A stretch of 60,263 nucleotides of DNA from Planctomycetaceae bacterium (GCA_016125265.1 WGMC01000012.1:1-60263), one strand, 5' to 3'. Shown: positions 9,011 to 19,199, numbered from the stretch's first letter. A program made the numbers and translations. Notes: generated by a model from the letters alone, not told the origin.

Positions 9011-10429
9011 ATGAGCCTCGTCCCCCTATGGATTGCATCAACCCTGTTCCTCACCCACGGCACAGCGGACGTGCAGGTGATCCATTGGGGCGCGGCGGTC
9101 TTCGGGATCCGCTCCTGCTGGACCGGCGACTGGAATGGCGACGGGCGGCGCGACATCGCCGTTTCCGAGCCCTGGCGGAGTGACGAGCCAGACTTCTGCG
9201 GGCGCGTCGAGGTCCTCTGCAGCGTGACTGGCGCCGTACTGCACACGTTCGAAGGTTCACCCCCTGCGCTCCTACTCGGTACAGCCCTTACCGCTACACC
9301 CGACGTCGACGGCGACGGGATCGATGATGTGCTTGCGGCGGCGTTGGGATGGTCGGCGTCACAGAGGGGTGGCTCACGTGTATTGGAGCTCGTGCTTCTG
9401 GGTAGCCGAGGTACAGTCGTGCGATCGGTCACATACCCCGATTCGGAGGTGATCGCGGCGGAGATGCGCGCTATGGCTCTGCCCAATGTGCCCGCTGGTA
9501 CGCCGAACAGCGTCGGTGTGCTGGTTGCCGTGGAACGGAGCGACAAGACCGCCTCGGCGTCCTGGGGAGTGCCGTTCGGCGGCGAGCGGTACGAGCCTCG
9601 ATGGGTGCGCGAACTCGGCGGTCCCCCGTACCAGATGGGGCCGCTGACCGGACACCTGCCCTTGGCGCTCGCGGATGGGGATCGTTGCCTGCTCACGATC
9701 ATCGAATCGGACGGGCCCCGTGTGATCGCGGTGGAGCGCGAAACGGGGCGAGAGGTGCTGCGGCTCGCACCGCAGGCGGGCGATATGGAGCACTTCGGGT
9801 GTGCGATTGCGTACCTCCACGTGGAAGGTGACACGGCGGGACGCATCGTGGTGTCCGCCCCGGGCGGTTGCAACGAGGCGCACGCAGAGGCACCCGCGCC
9901 AGTCGAAGGCGGGAGTCGAAGGCCCCAGGGGGAAGTGCACGACACCGTGGTGTGGTACCGCGCGGACGATGGAACGCCCGTCGCTCGAATGTGCGAGGCG
10001 GACTTCGCGGCCTACGTTCGCGGATTCGACCGGCCGCATGCGCACGACCAGTCGCACGACCTCGGTACCACACTCCACGCAGTTCCCCATCGCCAACGGG
10101 GCCAACGCGTCTCCGACCTGCTGGTCGTCGCCGACTCCATGTATCGTGATGGAACCGCCCTAGTGATGGATCCCGAGAATCTGGCTCCGCTCGCGATCGC
10201 CCCCGCTTCCACCGACTACCCGGGATCCGATGCCGATTGGGGCAAAGCCTGGAGTCTGGCGGTGGAGCCGGCAGACGGTCCCGAGCCGCCTCGTCTCTTG
10301 CTGGGCACGAAGACGCCCTTCGGTGGGATCGGGTCCGGCGTGCTCATCTGCAGCAGCACCGACGGCGCGATCCTGCTGCGCGTGGTGCGCGAGGCGCCGC
10401 GTCTGGATCGTTCGGCGAGCGGCGACTGA
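9011..10429 (+). CDS. Secreted FG-GAP/VCBS repeat protein, tandem paralogue B
   Basis: A 472-residue protein that aligns along its whole length with the preceding gene product. It has the same signal-peptide plan (MSLVPLWIASTLFLTHGTA), DWNGDGRRDIAVSEPW, DVDGDGIDDVLAAALG, and HVEGDTAGRIVVSAPGG. The most variable part lies between the second blade and the HVEGD blade. A longer frame reaches 8885, but it crosses the duplicated upstream block, so I use the ATG that aligns with paralogue A. The protein is likely exported and calcium-stabilised. The pair probably arose by a tandem duplication of about 1.6 kb followed by divergence. The end is convergent with a minus-strand gene at 10520. Confidence 0.8.
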   Translation: MSLVPLWIASTLFLTHGTADVQVIHWGAAVFGIRSCWTGDWNGDGRRDIAVSEPWRSDEPDFCGRVEVLCSVTGAVLHTFEGSPPALLLGTALTATPDVDGDGIDDVLAAALGWSASQRGGSRVLELVLLGSRGTVVRSVTYPDSEVIAAEMRAMALPNVPAGTPNSVGVLVAVERSDKTASASWGVPFGGERYEPRWVRELGGPPYQMGPLTGHLPLALADGDRCLLTIIESDGPRVIAVERETGREVLRLAPQAGDMEHFGCAIAYLHVEGDTAGRIVVSAPGGCNEAHAEAPAPVEGGSRRPQGEVHDTVVWYRADDGTPVARMCEADFAAYVRGFDRPHAHDQSHDLGTTLHAVPHRQRGQRVSDLLVVADSMYRDGTALVMDPENLAPLAIAPASTDYPGSDADWGKAWSLAVEPADGPEPPRLLLGTKTPFGGIGSGVLICSSTDGAILLRVVREAPRLDRSASGD

Positions 10430-10519
10430 CCCTGCCCGCGACGGCCGCACCACCGCGGCTCCGTGGGGTGGGTCGCGATTGGGGGAGGCGGCGAAGACCA
10501 CCTCCCGCAACCCCATACC

Positions 10520-11098
10520 TCACGGACCCAGCAATAGCCCCACCGGATTGCTCGCCAGCACGAACTGGGTGCCCGAGAACACCAGGTACGCGTGGTGCAC
10601 GACCTTGCCCACCAAGCCGGGGGGCACGGCGTTCGGCGGCAGTTGGAAGGTGGCAGCACCCGCGCCGTTCCCATCGAGCAGTCCGGCGCTGCCGCTCAGC
10701 AGCGGTGCCGGGCCGCTCAGGGTGAACTGGGTGTAGGGGTCGAGGACCAGTGGCAAGACAACGCCGTCCAACGGCAGCCCCGGCGAGGTTCCGCTCAGCG
10801 AGCCGAGCAGGACGTAGAGCGCTCCGGCGTTGTTGGCGCCGGCGTCGAGCGCCAGCGACTGCACACCACCCTCGGATGCGGAAACTGCCAGCGCATCCGC
10901 GGTCAGCGTCGCCGCGCCGCTGCACAGATCCAACGCGCCGTCCAAGTCCAGATCGAGCAACGGATTCTTGGAGATCTCACAACTGTCGTCGCGGCCGTTG
11001 CCGTCGCAGTCGGTGAAGGGGGTCCGGAACGAAGCGCTGAAGAGCGCATCGGCCTCGGTCAGGTTGAACGAGTTCGCGAACCGACCGGCCATACACAC
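10520..11098 (-). CDS. C-terminal part of a probably frameshifted secreted lipoprotein
   Basis: This 192-codon frame lacks its own signal peptide and has only a GTG/ATG inside what reads as coding sequence; the same frame is already protein-like upstream (NAYLVFANDDTVSITADRR, back to about 11160). It has a calcium-loop DCDGNGRDDSCEI, as in thrombospondin-3/dockerin-like motifs, and a C-terminal beta-domain ending HHAYLVFSGTQFVLASNPV. It overlaps the end of the lipoprotein frame at 11059-11781. The simplest reading is one gene, 10520-11781, of about 420 residues, split by a -1 frame change between about 11200 and 11100. Alternatively these are two overlapping genes. Confidence 0.55.
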   Translation of the reverse strand: MCMAGRFANSFNLTEADALFSASFRTPFTDCDGNGRDDSCEISKNPLLDLDLDGALDLCSGAATLTADALAVSASEGGVQSLALDAGANNAGALYVLLGSLSGTSPGLPLDGVVLPLVLDPYTQFTLSGPAPLLSGSAGLLDGNGAGAATFQLPPNAVPPGLVGKVVHHAYLVFSGTQFVLASNPVGLLLGP

Positions 11099-11781
11099 AC
11101 GGCGGTCGGCGGTGATGGAAACCGTGTCGTCGTTGGCGAAGACGAGGTACGCATTTCCTGACCTGCGCCCTTGCGCACCATGTCCTGGACTTCGGGCACA
11201 TCAGCACTCGCCGCTGTGTCGTCCCAGTAGAGCACGGGGTCCTCGGCATCGAACAAAAGGTCTGGCGAGGCTTGGACTGTCCGTTGCGCAACGAGCTGAT
11301 GCTCGGCGTTCCACACCCATAGCTCTCCCACGTTCTGATGAAGCAATGTCATCGTCGCGGCCACCAAAGCGCCATCGGCGGAAAGGGCCACGGATCCACT
11401 CTGGAACCGCGCCGAATCCAGATCTGCGACGTCCTGGGGCTCCGCGTCGCCGTCGTCCCAGTTCGCCACCGCGACGATCAGCTTCCTCGGGAACGGGCCT
11501 CCGCTCTTGCGGAGCATCGCAAAGTCGCCATCCTTCGTGGGCCGCGAGAACGCGACCATGTCGGAGCTCACCGTGCGCGAGCTCGACTCGCCGGTCTCGA
11601 GATGCAATCGGAACAGCCGGTTGTCCCACTCGGCGATGTCGAGCCAGACGAACGACCCCGTCAGTCGATCCGCAACGCCTCCACCCTGCGAGAAATCAAC
11701 CAGCGCCTTCGGCTGCGGCAGCGCGCACCCCGGCACAGCCAGCGCGAACAACAGGCACAGCAGCGAAAGCCGCGCCCTCAT
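11059..11781 (-). pseudogene. N-terminal part of a probably frameshifted lipoprotein gene
   Basis: A 240-codon frame starting at the ATG at 11781 with a lipoprotein signal (LLCLLFALAVPGC; the lipid-attachment Cys follows AVPG). The body reads like WD40/beta-propeller lipoproteins: MVAFSRPTKDGDFAMLRKSGG, KLIVAVANWDDGD, VALSADGALVAATM, LWVWNAEHQLVAQ. After about codon 205 it becomes Thr/Ser/Pro/Arg-rich nonsense and stops, while the coding signal continues in another frame (10520-11098). I therefore treat it as the 5' half of a frameshifted gene. A sequencing or assembly indel would look identical. It lies 71 nt downstream of the lipoprotein paralogues on the same strand. Confidence 0.6.
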
Positions 11782-11852
11782 CGGTCCAGCGCCGAGTCGT
11801 TGCGCCCACGCCCATCCCAGCGTCCCGTGTTGTCGCATCGCGCGGCTCCCGA

Positions 11853-12863
11853 CTACGGCAAAGAGAGCTCGAAGCTGCCCGCGAAGTGGCGGTCTGAGTT
11901 CCAGTCGAATAGAAGCTCTGGGTCCAACCATCCTCGCGCTGTCAACTGCAACGCGCTTCGTGCGCGCAGTAGCGGAAGCAAGTCGGGTGAAATCGCTCTC
12001 TCCTGGTGCGCCCGCGAGTCCGCTTCGCCATCCAGAACGCTCGAACTTGTCAGCGTCCCAAAGTCCAGCCGTTCGAGAAGCTTGCCGTCTTGGCGCACCT
12101 CCAGCTCCAACGCGACTCCGAGGCCGCGCAGAATCGGATCTTCGTCTGGGGAGTAGACAAGCCGTAGGTTGTTGTTCGCCACGGAGACGGAAACCGCGCG
12201 TCGTACTGCAGCATTGACCGCGGGGCCACTTGCGGGGGGCAGAGCCTCGGCGAGCGAGGCGACTCCACGCACGGGCAGAGTGACTCGTCCCTCCCAGTCC
12301 GTCACGGAGTCCGTCTCGGATGCGAGTGGAAAGTACATCACGTAGGGCGCGTACGCCCAATACACCCGCGCATCGAAGCCCAACTCTTGGTCACCGAGCC
12401 GAATCTCGCCCAGGACTTGATGTGCTGCGAGGCCTTCGAGGTATTGCGAACTGAAGCCACAGATCGGAAAGTCCAATGTCCCGACTTCGGCCATCTCAAA
12501 GCCCTCGGCGCGAGGGTGCAACTCGATCCTCGCGTGCCCGAGCCAATAGGGCAGCCGCATGGACACGGTCCACGGCACGTCTACTGGCCAGACTTCGCGC
12601 CAGCGGAGGGCGTCGCTGCGTTGCAGGGCGTCGAGCCACTCGATGTCGCTCGGTCGATCGCCGCGCGCGAGGCGCGTTGCGAACTCCGTGACCGCGGGGT
12701 GGTAGACCCACTCCTCGCGGGTTGGATCGTAGCGACCCTCGTCGGCGGGTTCCGGCAACTGCTGGACCAGCTCGTTCCATGTCGCGGCGGCGAGGTCGAC
12801 GGGGGGGCGCTCGGCGCACCCAAAGGCGACGATCGAAGCGAGCAGGGCCAGCAACCTCATCAT
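11853..12863 (-). CDS. Lipoprotein, tandem paralogue A, unknown function
   Basis: A 336-residue protein with a lipoprotein signal peptide (MMRLLALLASIVAFGC; Cys at about residue 16). It shares an ordered set of motifs with the neighbouring gene at 12909-14000: ARGDRPSDIEWLDALQRS, WREVWPVDVPWTVSMRLP, WLGHARIELHPRAEGFE, LPVRGVASLAEALPPASGP, and a final NSDRHFAGSFEL. No enzymatic motif is visible and I do not recognise the family. The beta-rich pattern suggests a periplasmic or outer-membrane-attached structural or binding protein. There are two adjacent in-frame ATGs (12863 and 12860); either could be used. The 45-nt spacing to the upstream paralogue suggests cotranscription. Confidence 0.75.
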   Translation of the reverse strand: MMRLLALLASIVAFGCAERPPVDLAAATWNELVQQLPEPADEGRYDPTREEWVYHPAVTEFATRLARGDRPSDIEWLDALQRSDALRWREVWPVDVPWTVSMRLPYWLGHARIELHPRAEGFEMAEVGTLDFPICGFSSQYLEGLAAHQVLGEIRLGDQELGFDARVYWAYAPYVMYFPLASETDSVTDWEGRVTLPVRGVASLAEALPPASGPAVNAAVRRAVSVSVANNNLRLVYSPDEDPILRGLGVALELEVRQDGKLLERLDFGTLTSSSVLDGEADSRAHQERAISPDLLPLLRARSALQLTARGWLDPELLFDWNSDRHFAGSFELSLP

Positions 12864-12908
12864 CGAATGTTAGTCGGCGCGCCTCGGTTTTGGGGAAGTC
12901 GGGCTGTT

Positions 12909-14000
12909 CTAAGGCGCCTGGAACTCGTAACTGCCCGCGAAGTAGCGGTTGGCGTTCCAGTTGGTGAGCAGCGCGGGGTGCTCGATGCCGCTCACGGTGA
13001 CGGTCCAGGTCGAGCGTTCGCGGATCCGAGCGACGGTCTCCGGCGAGAGCCGGTGGCTCAACAGGATCGGCTTGGCCGACTCGGGGAAGCCGATGCTCTG
13101 GAACACCCAAGGCACCTGAAAGTGGAACTGGCAACGTTCGCGCAGCTCACCGCCGGAGTGCAGTTCCACTTCGAGGGCCAGGGCCAGCCCCCGCAGTTCG
13201 GGGACGTCCGCGGGCGCATACTCGACGTGCAGCAAACCATCCATCGGGGTCAGCTTGATCGCGCGCCGGACGGCAGCCTCGACCTCTGCCCCACGGACCG
13301 GCGGCAGTGCGTCTGCGAGCGTGGCGACCCCGCGCAGCGGCACATGGATGGGACCCGTCCAAAGGATGGAGGATCCCGGGTTGGGCAAGTGGGGGAACTG
13401 CACCGCGTACGGAGTCGGCCCCCAAACGATCTCCGCATCCAACACGAGCGGCTGTTCGCCGAGTGCCACGTCGCCCAACTCTTGACGGGCAGCGCGGCTC
13501 ACGGCGAAGAGCCACTCGGAGCCGCAGTCCTCTGGCACCAGTCCGCCCGCTACGGCCGGCTCGAACCCTTCGCTGCGCGGCCGCAGTTCGATCCGCGCCT
13601 GCCCCAGCCACTTGGGCAACCGCATCGACACCGTCCACGGCTGATCGACAGGCCAGGTCTCGCGGTAGCGCACGGCGCCGCTTTGTGTCAGGAGCTCGAC
13701 CCACTCGGCATCGCTCGGGCGGTCGCCGCGCGTCAGTCGGAACGCGATTTCGGCCGCGACGGGATGGGGCACCCACTGACCTGTGACGGGATCTAGCACG
13801 GTCTCGCCTGTCGGGCCGGGCACACGGGCGGCCAACTGCGCCCACGTGGCGTGGGCCAGGTCGAAGGGAGGCACGGCCGCGGTTTGTCCCTCGCCAACGT
13901 CGCACACGCTGAGCCAGGGTTCCGAACGATCCGAGGCCGCGCGTGTTCCGGCGCTCCAGACGAACGCCGCCAGTACGGCCAGCACGGTCGCGTTCCGCAT
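12909..14000 (-). CDS. Exported protein, tandem paralogue B, unknown function
   Basis: A 363-residue protein with a Sec signal peptide (MRNATVLAVLAAFVWSAGTRA) and no lipobox Cys, unlike its paralogue at 11853-12863. Shared blocks include TRGDRPSDAEWVELLTQS, RETWPVDQPWTVSMRLP, WLGQARIELRPRSEGFE, VPLRGVATLADALPPVRG and NRYFAGSYEF at the C-terminus. It appears to be the first gene of a minus-strand group that continues through 10520, and it faces the helicase gene across a 123-nt divergent gap. The function is unknown. The pair has diverged well beyond a recent duplication but kept gene order and length. Confidence 0.75.
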   Translation of the reverse strand: MRNATVLAVLAAFVWSAGTRAASDRSEPWLSVCDVGEGQTAAVPPFDLAHATWAQLAARVPGPTGETVLDPVTGQWVPHPVAAEIAFRLTRGDRPSDAEWVELLTQSGAVRYRETWPVDQPWTVSMRLPKWLGQARIELRPRSEGFEPAVAGGLVPEDCGSEWLFAVSRAARQELGDVALGEQPLVLDAEIVWGPTPYAVQFPHLPNPGSSILWTGPIHVPLRGVATLADALPPVRGAEVEAAVRRAIKLTPMDGLLHVEYAPADVPELRGLALALEVELHSGGELRERCQFHFQVPWVFQSIGFPESAKPILLSHRLSPETVARIRERSTWTVTVSGIEHPALLTNWNANRYFAGSYEFQAP

Positions 14001-14123
14001 CGCTGGATCGTACCCGGGCTAGCCTTTGGCCGGATTCTTTGTGCATGGCGAGCCGGGCGGAACCGGCTGACCAGAGCCTGCTAGACTACCGCCCCCTGAG
14101 TCCCTGGGGCCCGAAGTAGCGAG

Positions 14124-17100
14124 ATGTGGCGTTCACGCAGGAAAGCCTATAGGCCGCAGTCGGGGGCGTCGTGGTCGGCGCTCCGGGAGCGCTTCCCGGG
14201 GGTGTTCTCGGTGGAGGCGTGCCAGCGCGGTCTCTTGTACTGGCAACAGGGGCGCGTCGAAGAAATCAGGCTCTCGGAGACCGGCGTGAGCGGAAGGGTG
14301 CGAGGCTCCCGGCGCTACCGGACCGAGTGCCTGCTCTACGACGGTGGTGGGCTATTGACCGTTTGCGACTGCGAGGCCCACGACACGTGGGGGCCCTGCA
14401 AACACGCGTTTGCGCTGCTGCTCGAAGCGGACGAGCGGGGCATGCTGCCCGCGGGTTCGTCGAGTCCAGCCACTTCGGCCGACCCGGTACCCGCGCCGGG
14501 CGCCGCGGCGCGGACCGCCGAGCAGGCTCGGGCCTTGCACGCGCGTTTGGAGCGACTGCAGGGCTCGGAGCCGTCGCCGCCGGCGCCGGCGCTCGAAGCA
14601 CTGGTCGGTGGCCGTTTGGAGGTTGCGTTCGCCCTCGACGAAATGGCGCTGGACATCAGCGGCGAGTTGCGCTTCCGCGCCCTGCGCCGCAGGGTCAAGC
14701 GGGACGGTTCCCCGGGGCCCTGGCAGAATTTGAGCGAAGTCGAGGAGCGGCAGGTCCGGGAACCCATCGACGTCGCCATCTTGGCCCGGCTCAAGGCGGA
14801 CGAACGCCGTGACGAGACGTGGAACCGCTTCTCGACGGGGGCCGAGACGCGCTGGAGGAGCCTGGATGAAGCGAACGCGGCGATGGTCCTGCCGCTGCTC
14901 GCTCGAGCGAAGTTCCTGTTCCGCTCGGTCGAGGACCAGCGGGTGCGGCCCCTGCGCCTGCGCCTCGACGGTTGGCGCTTCGAAGCACGACTCGAGCGAT
15001 CGGACGGCGGCGCACGCCTCGTGGGTGAAGCCGTGTGCACGAGCGTGGGCGAGTCCGCGGAGCCCACAGGCGACGGCGATGCATCGCTTGTGGAGGAGGA
15101 GCGGCGGCCGCTCGCTTCGCCGTTGGGCGGCGAGGCGGCGCCGTGGCGCGCGGACTACGCCGTTCCTCGAAGAGCCTTGCACGCCGGATCCCCGGACGAG
15201 GACTCGCGCGGCGGTCCGCTGAGGGTCGGTCGCGCCGGTTGGCTGTTGTACGACGCGGAACTGGGGCGACTCGATTGGGGCAGCGCGCGGGAACTCGCGC
15301 TCGACCTCATCTGCTCGGGCCCCATCGAGATCCCAGCGGCGGAACTCGAGAGCGCCGTTGCCAAACTAGCTCCCATCGCGGGCGAACGCCTGGTGGGCGA
15401 GTTGGTCCCGAAGGCGACGCTGGAACGCCCCGCGGCACGCCTGCGCGTTGGGACGGCACCGCGTGTGTACTACGGCCAGAGCGAGCGACATCCCTGTGGC
15501 CTCCACTTTCTCTACGGCGACGAGGCGATCGCGGCCCATCGGTCCGGGCAGTGGATTGCCCGGGGAAATCAGTTGGTCGCTCGCGATCTCGAGTTCGAGC
15601 GCTCCGCGGGCGAACGGTTGGCGGCCCTTGGATTGAAGCCCGACGACAGCCACCGGGCGGAGCACCACGCCTGGGTTCTTGCGCGCGACGTGGCGCCTGT
15701 GCTCGAGACGCTTGTGGCCGAGGGTTGGCGCGTGGAGTTCGAGGGCCGGGCCATCAGCGCCGCGGTCGGCTCCAACGCACGGTTGACCACGGGCATCGAC
15801 TGGTTCGACGTGCACGGCGAGGTGGATTATGGGGGCGAGACCGTCGCGCTGCCCCAGATCCTCGCTGCGGCCAAGCGGAAGGAGCGCTGGATCTCTCTCG
15901 CCGATGGGCGTTTGGGGCTGCTCCCCACCGACTGGCAGGAGCGCTGGGGTTGGCTCAAACTGGGGCAAGTGGGCGACGCGGGAGATGTGCGTTTCCCGCG
16001 CCAACAGGCCTGGTTGCTCGATGCCCTGCTCGCCCAGCGGTCGGACGTGGGTTTCGACGCCGCGTTCCAAAAACAGCAGAAGGCTTTGCGCTCCTTCGAC
16101 ACCGCCCGTTCCGTGGGTGCGCCGCGCGCCTTCGCGGGCGAGCTGCGGCCGTACCAGGCGGAGGGCCTGGGTTGGCTCGACGCGCTTTCGGGTCTCGGTT
16201 TCGGTGGTTGCCTGGCGGACGACATGGGGCTCGGCAAGACGGTGCAGGTGCTGGCCCACTTGGAGCGGCGGCGCGCGGCGCGCGTGCGCAAGAAGGCGGA
16301 GCACGTGCCATCGTTGGTCGTTGCGCCGCGTTCGGTGCTCTTCAACTGGATCGACGAGGCGCGCCGCTTCGCGCCCAAGCTGAAAGTGGCGGAACACCAC
16401 GGGTCCCAGCGTTGGCAGTCGTCCGAGGGTTTCGAAAGGGCGGATCTCGTCGTGACCACTTACGCGACCATGCGCCTCGACATCGAGCGCCTGCAAACAC
16501 AGCCCTTCGACGTGGTCGTGCTCGACGAGGCCCAGGCGATCAAGAACGCCGGCAGCCAGGTGGCCAAGGCCGCGCGATTGTTGCGCGCGGAGCAGCGTCT
16601 GGCGCTGACGGGCACACCGGTCGAGAACCGACTCGAGGACCTGTGGTCGCTGTTTGAGTTCTTGAACCCCGGAATGCTCGGTGGCGCGAATGGTTTTGCG
16701 CAGCTCCTCGGCGCAGGCAACCGCTCGCGCGAGGACAACCTGGTCGCCATCGCGCGCGCGATCCGACCCTTCTTCCTGCGCCGCACCAAGGCCAAGGTGC
16801 TGGCCGAGCTGCCGGAAAAAACCGAGCAGACGGTGTACGTGGAACTTCCGCCCCAGCAGCGCAAGGCGTACGACCAACTGGCCAAGTACTACAAGAAGCT
16901 CTTGCTCGGCGGCGAAGTCAAGGGCGAAGAGCTGGGCGCCAACAAACTCGAAGTGCTCACCGCGCTTCTGCGCCTGCGCCAATGTGCCTGCCACGAGGGC
17001 CTGATCGACGAAGAGCGAAACGAGGCGCCGTCCGCCAAGCTGGAAGAGCTGCTCGCTCGTTTGGAAGAGATCCAGCGCGAGGGCAACAAGGCCCTGGTGT

Positions 17101-17537
17101 TTTCGCAGTTCACTAGCTTCTTGGCGCTGGTTCGCGCCCGTTTGGACGCCGCTGGCATTCCGCACGAGTACTTGGACGGCCAAACCCGCGACCGCCGCGC
17201 CAGGGTCGAGCGGTTCCAGGCCGACCCCAAGCTTCCGGTGTTCCTGGTCAGCTTGAAAGCAGGTGGCACGGGCCTCAACCTGACTGCGGCCGACTACGTC
17301 TTCCTCCTCGATCCCTGGTGGAATCCGGCCGTCGAGTCCCAGGCCATCGACCGCGCCCACCGCTTGGGCCGCACGGGTGCGGTGCTCGCCTACCGCATCG
17401 TGGCCAAGGACACGATCGAAGAGCGTGTCCTCGACCTCCAAGCCCAGAAGCGCGAACTCGTCGAAGGGCTATTCGACGACCGCTCGAGCTCCATCGCCAA
17501 CCTGCGCCGCGCGGACCTCGAACGCCTGCTGTCTTGA
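14124..17537 (+). CDS. SWIM zinc-finger SNF2-family helicase (DEAD/DEAH)
   Basis: A 1137-residue Swi2/Snf2 ATPase. A SWIM motif lies near residues 79-95 ([14 protein letters not shown], the CxC...CxH zinc ligand set). A long central region follows, then the SNF2_N core: Walker A DDMGLGKT (about 699), motif II DEAQ (about 799), motif [22 protein letters not shown], and a helicase C domain with FSQFTSF (about 992), [20 protein letters not shown] and the arginine finger region [10 protein letters not shown]. Such proteins translocate on DNA and remodel protein-DNA complexes in repair or transcription; the specific target is unknown. It stands alone, with no operon partner, and is followed by a 151-nt gap holding a dispersed repeat. 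Confidence 0.93.
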   Translation: MWRSRRKAYRPQSGASWSALRERFPGVFSVEACQRGLLYWQQGRVEEIRLSETGVSGRVRGSRRYRTECLLYDGGGLLTVCDCEAHDTWGPCKHAFALLLEADERGMLPAGSSSPATSADPVPAPGAAARTAEQARALHARLERLQGSEPSPPAPALEALVGGRLEVAFALDEMALDISGELRFRALRRRVKRDGSPGPWQNLSEVEERQVREPIDVAILARLKADERRDETWNRFSTGAETRWRSLDEANAAMVLPLLARAKFLFRSVEDQRVRPLRLRLDGWRFEARLERSDGGARLVGEAVCTSVGESAEPTGDGDASLVEEERRPLASPLGGEAAPWRADYAVPRRALHAGSPDEDSRGGPLRVGRAGWLLYDAELGRLDWGSARELALDLICSGPIEIPAAELESAVAKLAPIAGERLVGELVPKATLERPAARLRVGTAPRVYYGQSERHPCGLHFLYGDEAIAAHRSGQWIARGNQLVARDLEFERSAGERLAALGLKPDDSHRAEHHAWVLARDVAPVLETLVAEGWRVEFEGRAISAAVGSNARLTTGIDWFDVHGEVDYGGETVALPQILAAAKRKERWISLADGRLGLLPTDWQERWGWLKLGQVGDAGDVRFPRQQAWLLDALLAQRSDVGFDAAFQKQQKALRSFDTARSVGAPRAFAGELRPYQAEGLGWLDALSGLGFGGCLADDMGLGKTVQVLAHLERRRAARVRKKAEHVPSLVVAPRSVLFNWIDEARRFAPKLKVAEHHGSQRWQSSEGFERADLVVTTYATMRLDIERLQTQPFDVVVLDEAQAIKNAGSQVAKAARLLRAEQRLALTGTPVENRLEDLWSLFEFLNPGMLGGANGFAQLLGAGNRSREDNLVAIARAIRPFFLRRTKAKVLAELPEKTEQTVYVELPPQQRKAYDQLAKYYKKLLLGGEVKGEELGANKLEVLTALLRLRQCACHEGLIDEERNEAPSAKLEELLARLEEIQREGNKALVFSQFTSFLALVRARLDAAGIPHEYLDGQTRDRRARVERFQADPKLPVFLVSLKAGGTGLNLTAADYVFLLDPWWNPAVESQAIDRAHRLGRTGAVLAYRIVAKDTIEERVLDLQAQKRELVEGLFDDRSSSIANLRRADLERLLS

Positions 17538-17639
17538 TGGACCCTTGTGGTGCCCGTTGCAACGCCGTCCGAGTGGGATGCGCGAGCCTCCCGGCGCCGT
17601 GGTACGTGGGAGATTTCCACGGAGCGCCGGGCCTACTCC

Positions 17640-17669
17640 AAGGCGGGCCAGGAGGCCCGCGCACCCGGC
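17640..17669 (+). repeat. Solitary copy of the outer module of the composite palindromic element
   Basis: These 30 nt are identical to 55843-55872, where the same sequence is the right outer arm of a nested palindrome. Here it lies between convergent genes without an inverted partner. It carries a short internal stem (GCGGGCC ... GGCCCGC). Confidence 0.8.
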
Positions 17670-17688
17670 TCGCGAGCGCGGCGCTACC

Positions 17689-18390
17689 TCACGCGCTGTA
17701 GATGCGGTGGCAGTCGTCGTGGTCGTCGATCGACTCGAGGAACGCGTCGTGTGCGGCGCGGTCTTCTTCGGAGAGGGTGGCGGGTTCCTTGGCGCGGTAA
17801 CCCAGGTCCGACGCCGTCACCGACCAACCGCTCGCGCGCAGCGCTTGGGTCACGGCGTCCAGGTCCTTGGGGTCGGTGATGAAACGACCGGCGCAGCCCT
17901 CCTCCAGGCCCTCGGCGGGTTCCACGTCCTGGGCGCCGGCTTCGATCGCGACCTCTTCAAGATCGAGCGCACTGCTCGTGTGGCTCGCTTCGATCAGGCC
18001 CACGTAGTCGAAGAAGAACATCACCTTCGTGCCGAACTGGCCACCGCGGAACAGCATGCGCATGTCGGGCGCGGTGCGGTTTCGGTTGTCGGTCAGGCAC
18101 TCGACGACCACCGGCACGTTCTGGGGCGACATGCCCTCGAAGGTCACGAGCTCGAGCTGCATCGCATCCGCGCCCTCGCCGCTGCCCTTCTTGATGGCGC
18201 GCGCGATCACGTCGTTGGACACCGACGCCTTGCGCGCAGCCTCGACGGCAACGGCCAAACGCGCGTTCATGGCGGGGTCCGGCGCGCCCATCTTGGCGGC
18301 GACCGAGATCTCGCGGACCAGCTTGGTGGTCATGGCGGCGCGTTTGTTCGCGTTGATCTCGCGTTTCTTCTGGAGCCACTGACGTCCCAT
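17689..18390 (-). CDS. yebC: YebC/PmpR-family DNA-binding regulator
   Basis: A 233-residue protein matching the YebC/TACO1 family from end to end: N-terminal [20 protein letters not shown], then the conserved block [27 protein letters not shown], domain II with [28 protein letters not shown] in place of the usual V.YMFE, and a C-terminal acidic third domain. Members act as transcriptional regulators or as ribosome-associated factors that relieve stalling at proline tracts; the sequence cannot separate these roles. The length is normal (230-250). The gene ends convergently with the helicase. Confidence 0.9.
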   Translation of the reverse strand: MGRQWLQKKREINANKRAAMTTKLVREISVAAKMGAPDPAMNARLAVAVEAARKASVSNDVIARAIKKGSGEGADAMQLELVTFEGMSPQNVPVVVECLTDNRNRTAPDMRMLFRGGQFGTKVMFFFDYVGLIEASHTSSALDLEEVAIEAGAQDVEPAEGLEEGCAGRFITDPKDLDAVTQALRASGWSVTASDLGYRAKEPATLSEEDRAAHDAFLESIDDHDDCHRIYSA

Positions 18391-18614
18391 GGGCGGGCTT
18401 TTGGGCGATAGGGGGTTGTGGGGGATGCGGCTGCCCCGAGCGCGCCGCCCGGGCGGAGCGGAGATCCTACGCCAGGGCGCGCCGGCGTTTCCGGGCGCGG
18501 AACCGGCTCCGACCGCGCCCCAAGCGCGCTTCCCAGCGGCGGCCCGGGCACCGCCGCGGGGAGGCGGCGCCGCGGCCCCTTGCGCTCCCTTCGGCGCCGT
18601 GGGACAACCGGGTC

Positions 18615-19199
18615 ATGGGCCCGCTCGACTTCCTCGCCGCCCTTCTCGCTGGAGCCCGCCCGGAACCGGAGGGGCTCGGCTCCGCGGAACGCGGCCAAGT
18701 GGCCGCTTGGCTCGCGAAGCCGAAGGAGGAGCTCGCGAAGGCGCTCGGTGTCGCGCCGGGTGACCTCGCCCATTTGGCGACGGCCGCGGCCGAACTGGGG
18801 TTGCTGGCGCAATCCGCACCGGAACAGGGCGAGCTGCGCCCCGCTCCGCGCCGGCCCGGCCCGCCGCGGGGGACGCCGCCGCCGCAGATGCACGGGGCGG
18901 TGCTGGCGGCGCTCTTGGGGGGCGCAGGCAAGGGTCCGCGCGGGATCCGGGATGCCCTCGAGCGGCCCGAGGAAGGCGCGGAACCCCATTTGGCCGCGGA
19001 TCCGGGGATGGGGCTCAGCGACGAGCTGGTCGCGGCCCTCGCCGCGCGCGGCACCGTCACCCTCGGCCAACTGGCGCGCACGGATCCACTGGACCTGATC
19101 GGCATCGGCGGCCTGCGCTACAGCGGCGCTTCGAAGCTGGTGGGGCTCGCGCGCCGGCGCCTCGGCGCCGCCTCGCCCCCGGCGGGCGCCCATTCCTAG
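18615..19199 (+). CDS. Small protein with C-terminal helix-hairpin-helix-like motif
   Basis: A 194-residue Ala/Gly/Pro-rich protein. The C-terminal 60 residues (LVAALAARGTVTLGQLA, DPLDLIGIGGLRYSGA, SKLVGLARRRL) look like a helix-hairpin-helix DNA-binding module: a helix, a short IGIGG hairpin, and a second helix. The middle is a Pro-rich linker. I see no other domain. The ATG at 18615 has no strong ribosome-binding site. The 224-nt region upstream (18391-18614) is extremely GC-rich and shows nothing clear. It could be nucleic-acid binding; the function is otherwise unknown. An opposite-strand frame through here is longer but looks like a shadow. Confidence 0.55.
   Translation: MGPLDFLAALLAGARPEPEGLGSAERGQVAAWLAKPKEELAKALGVAPGDLAHLATAAAELGLLAQSAPEQGELRPAPRRPGPPRGTPPPQMHGAVLAALLGGAGKGPRGIRDALERPEEGAEPHLAADPGMGLSDELVAALAARGTVTLGQLARTDPLDLIGIGGLRYSGASKLVGLARRRLGAASPPAGAHS

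Noticed and set aside
15366..17441. A 691-codon minus-strand frame within the helicase gene
   Set aside because: It is a shadow of the SNF2 coding frame; no domain or start signal is visible.
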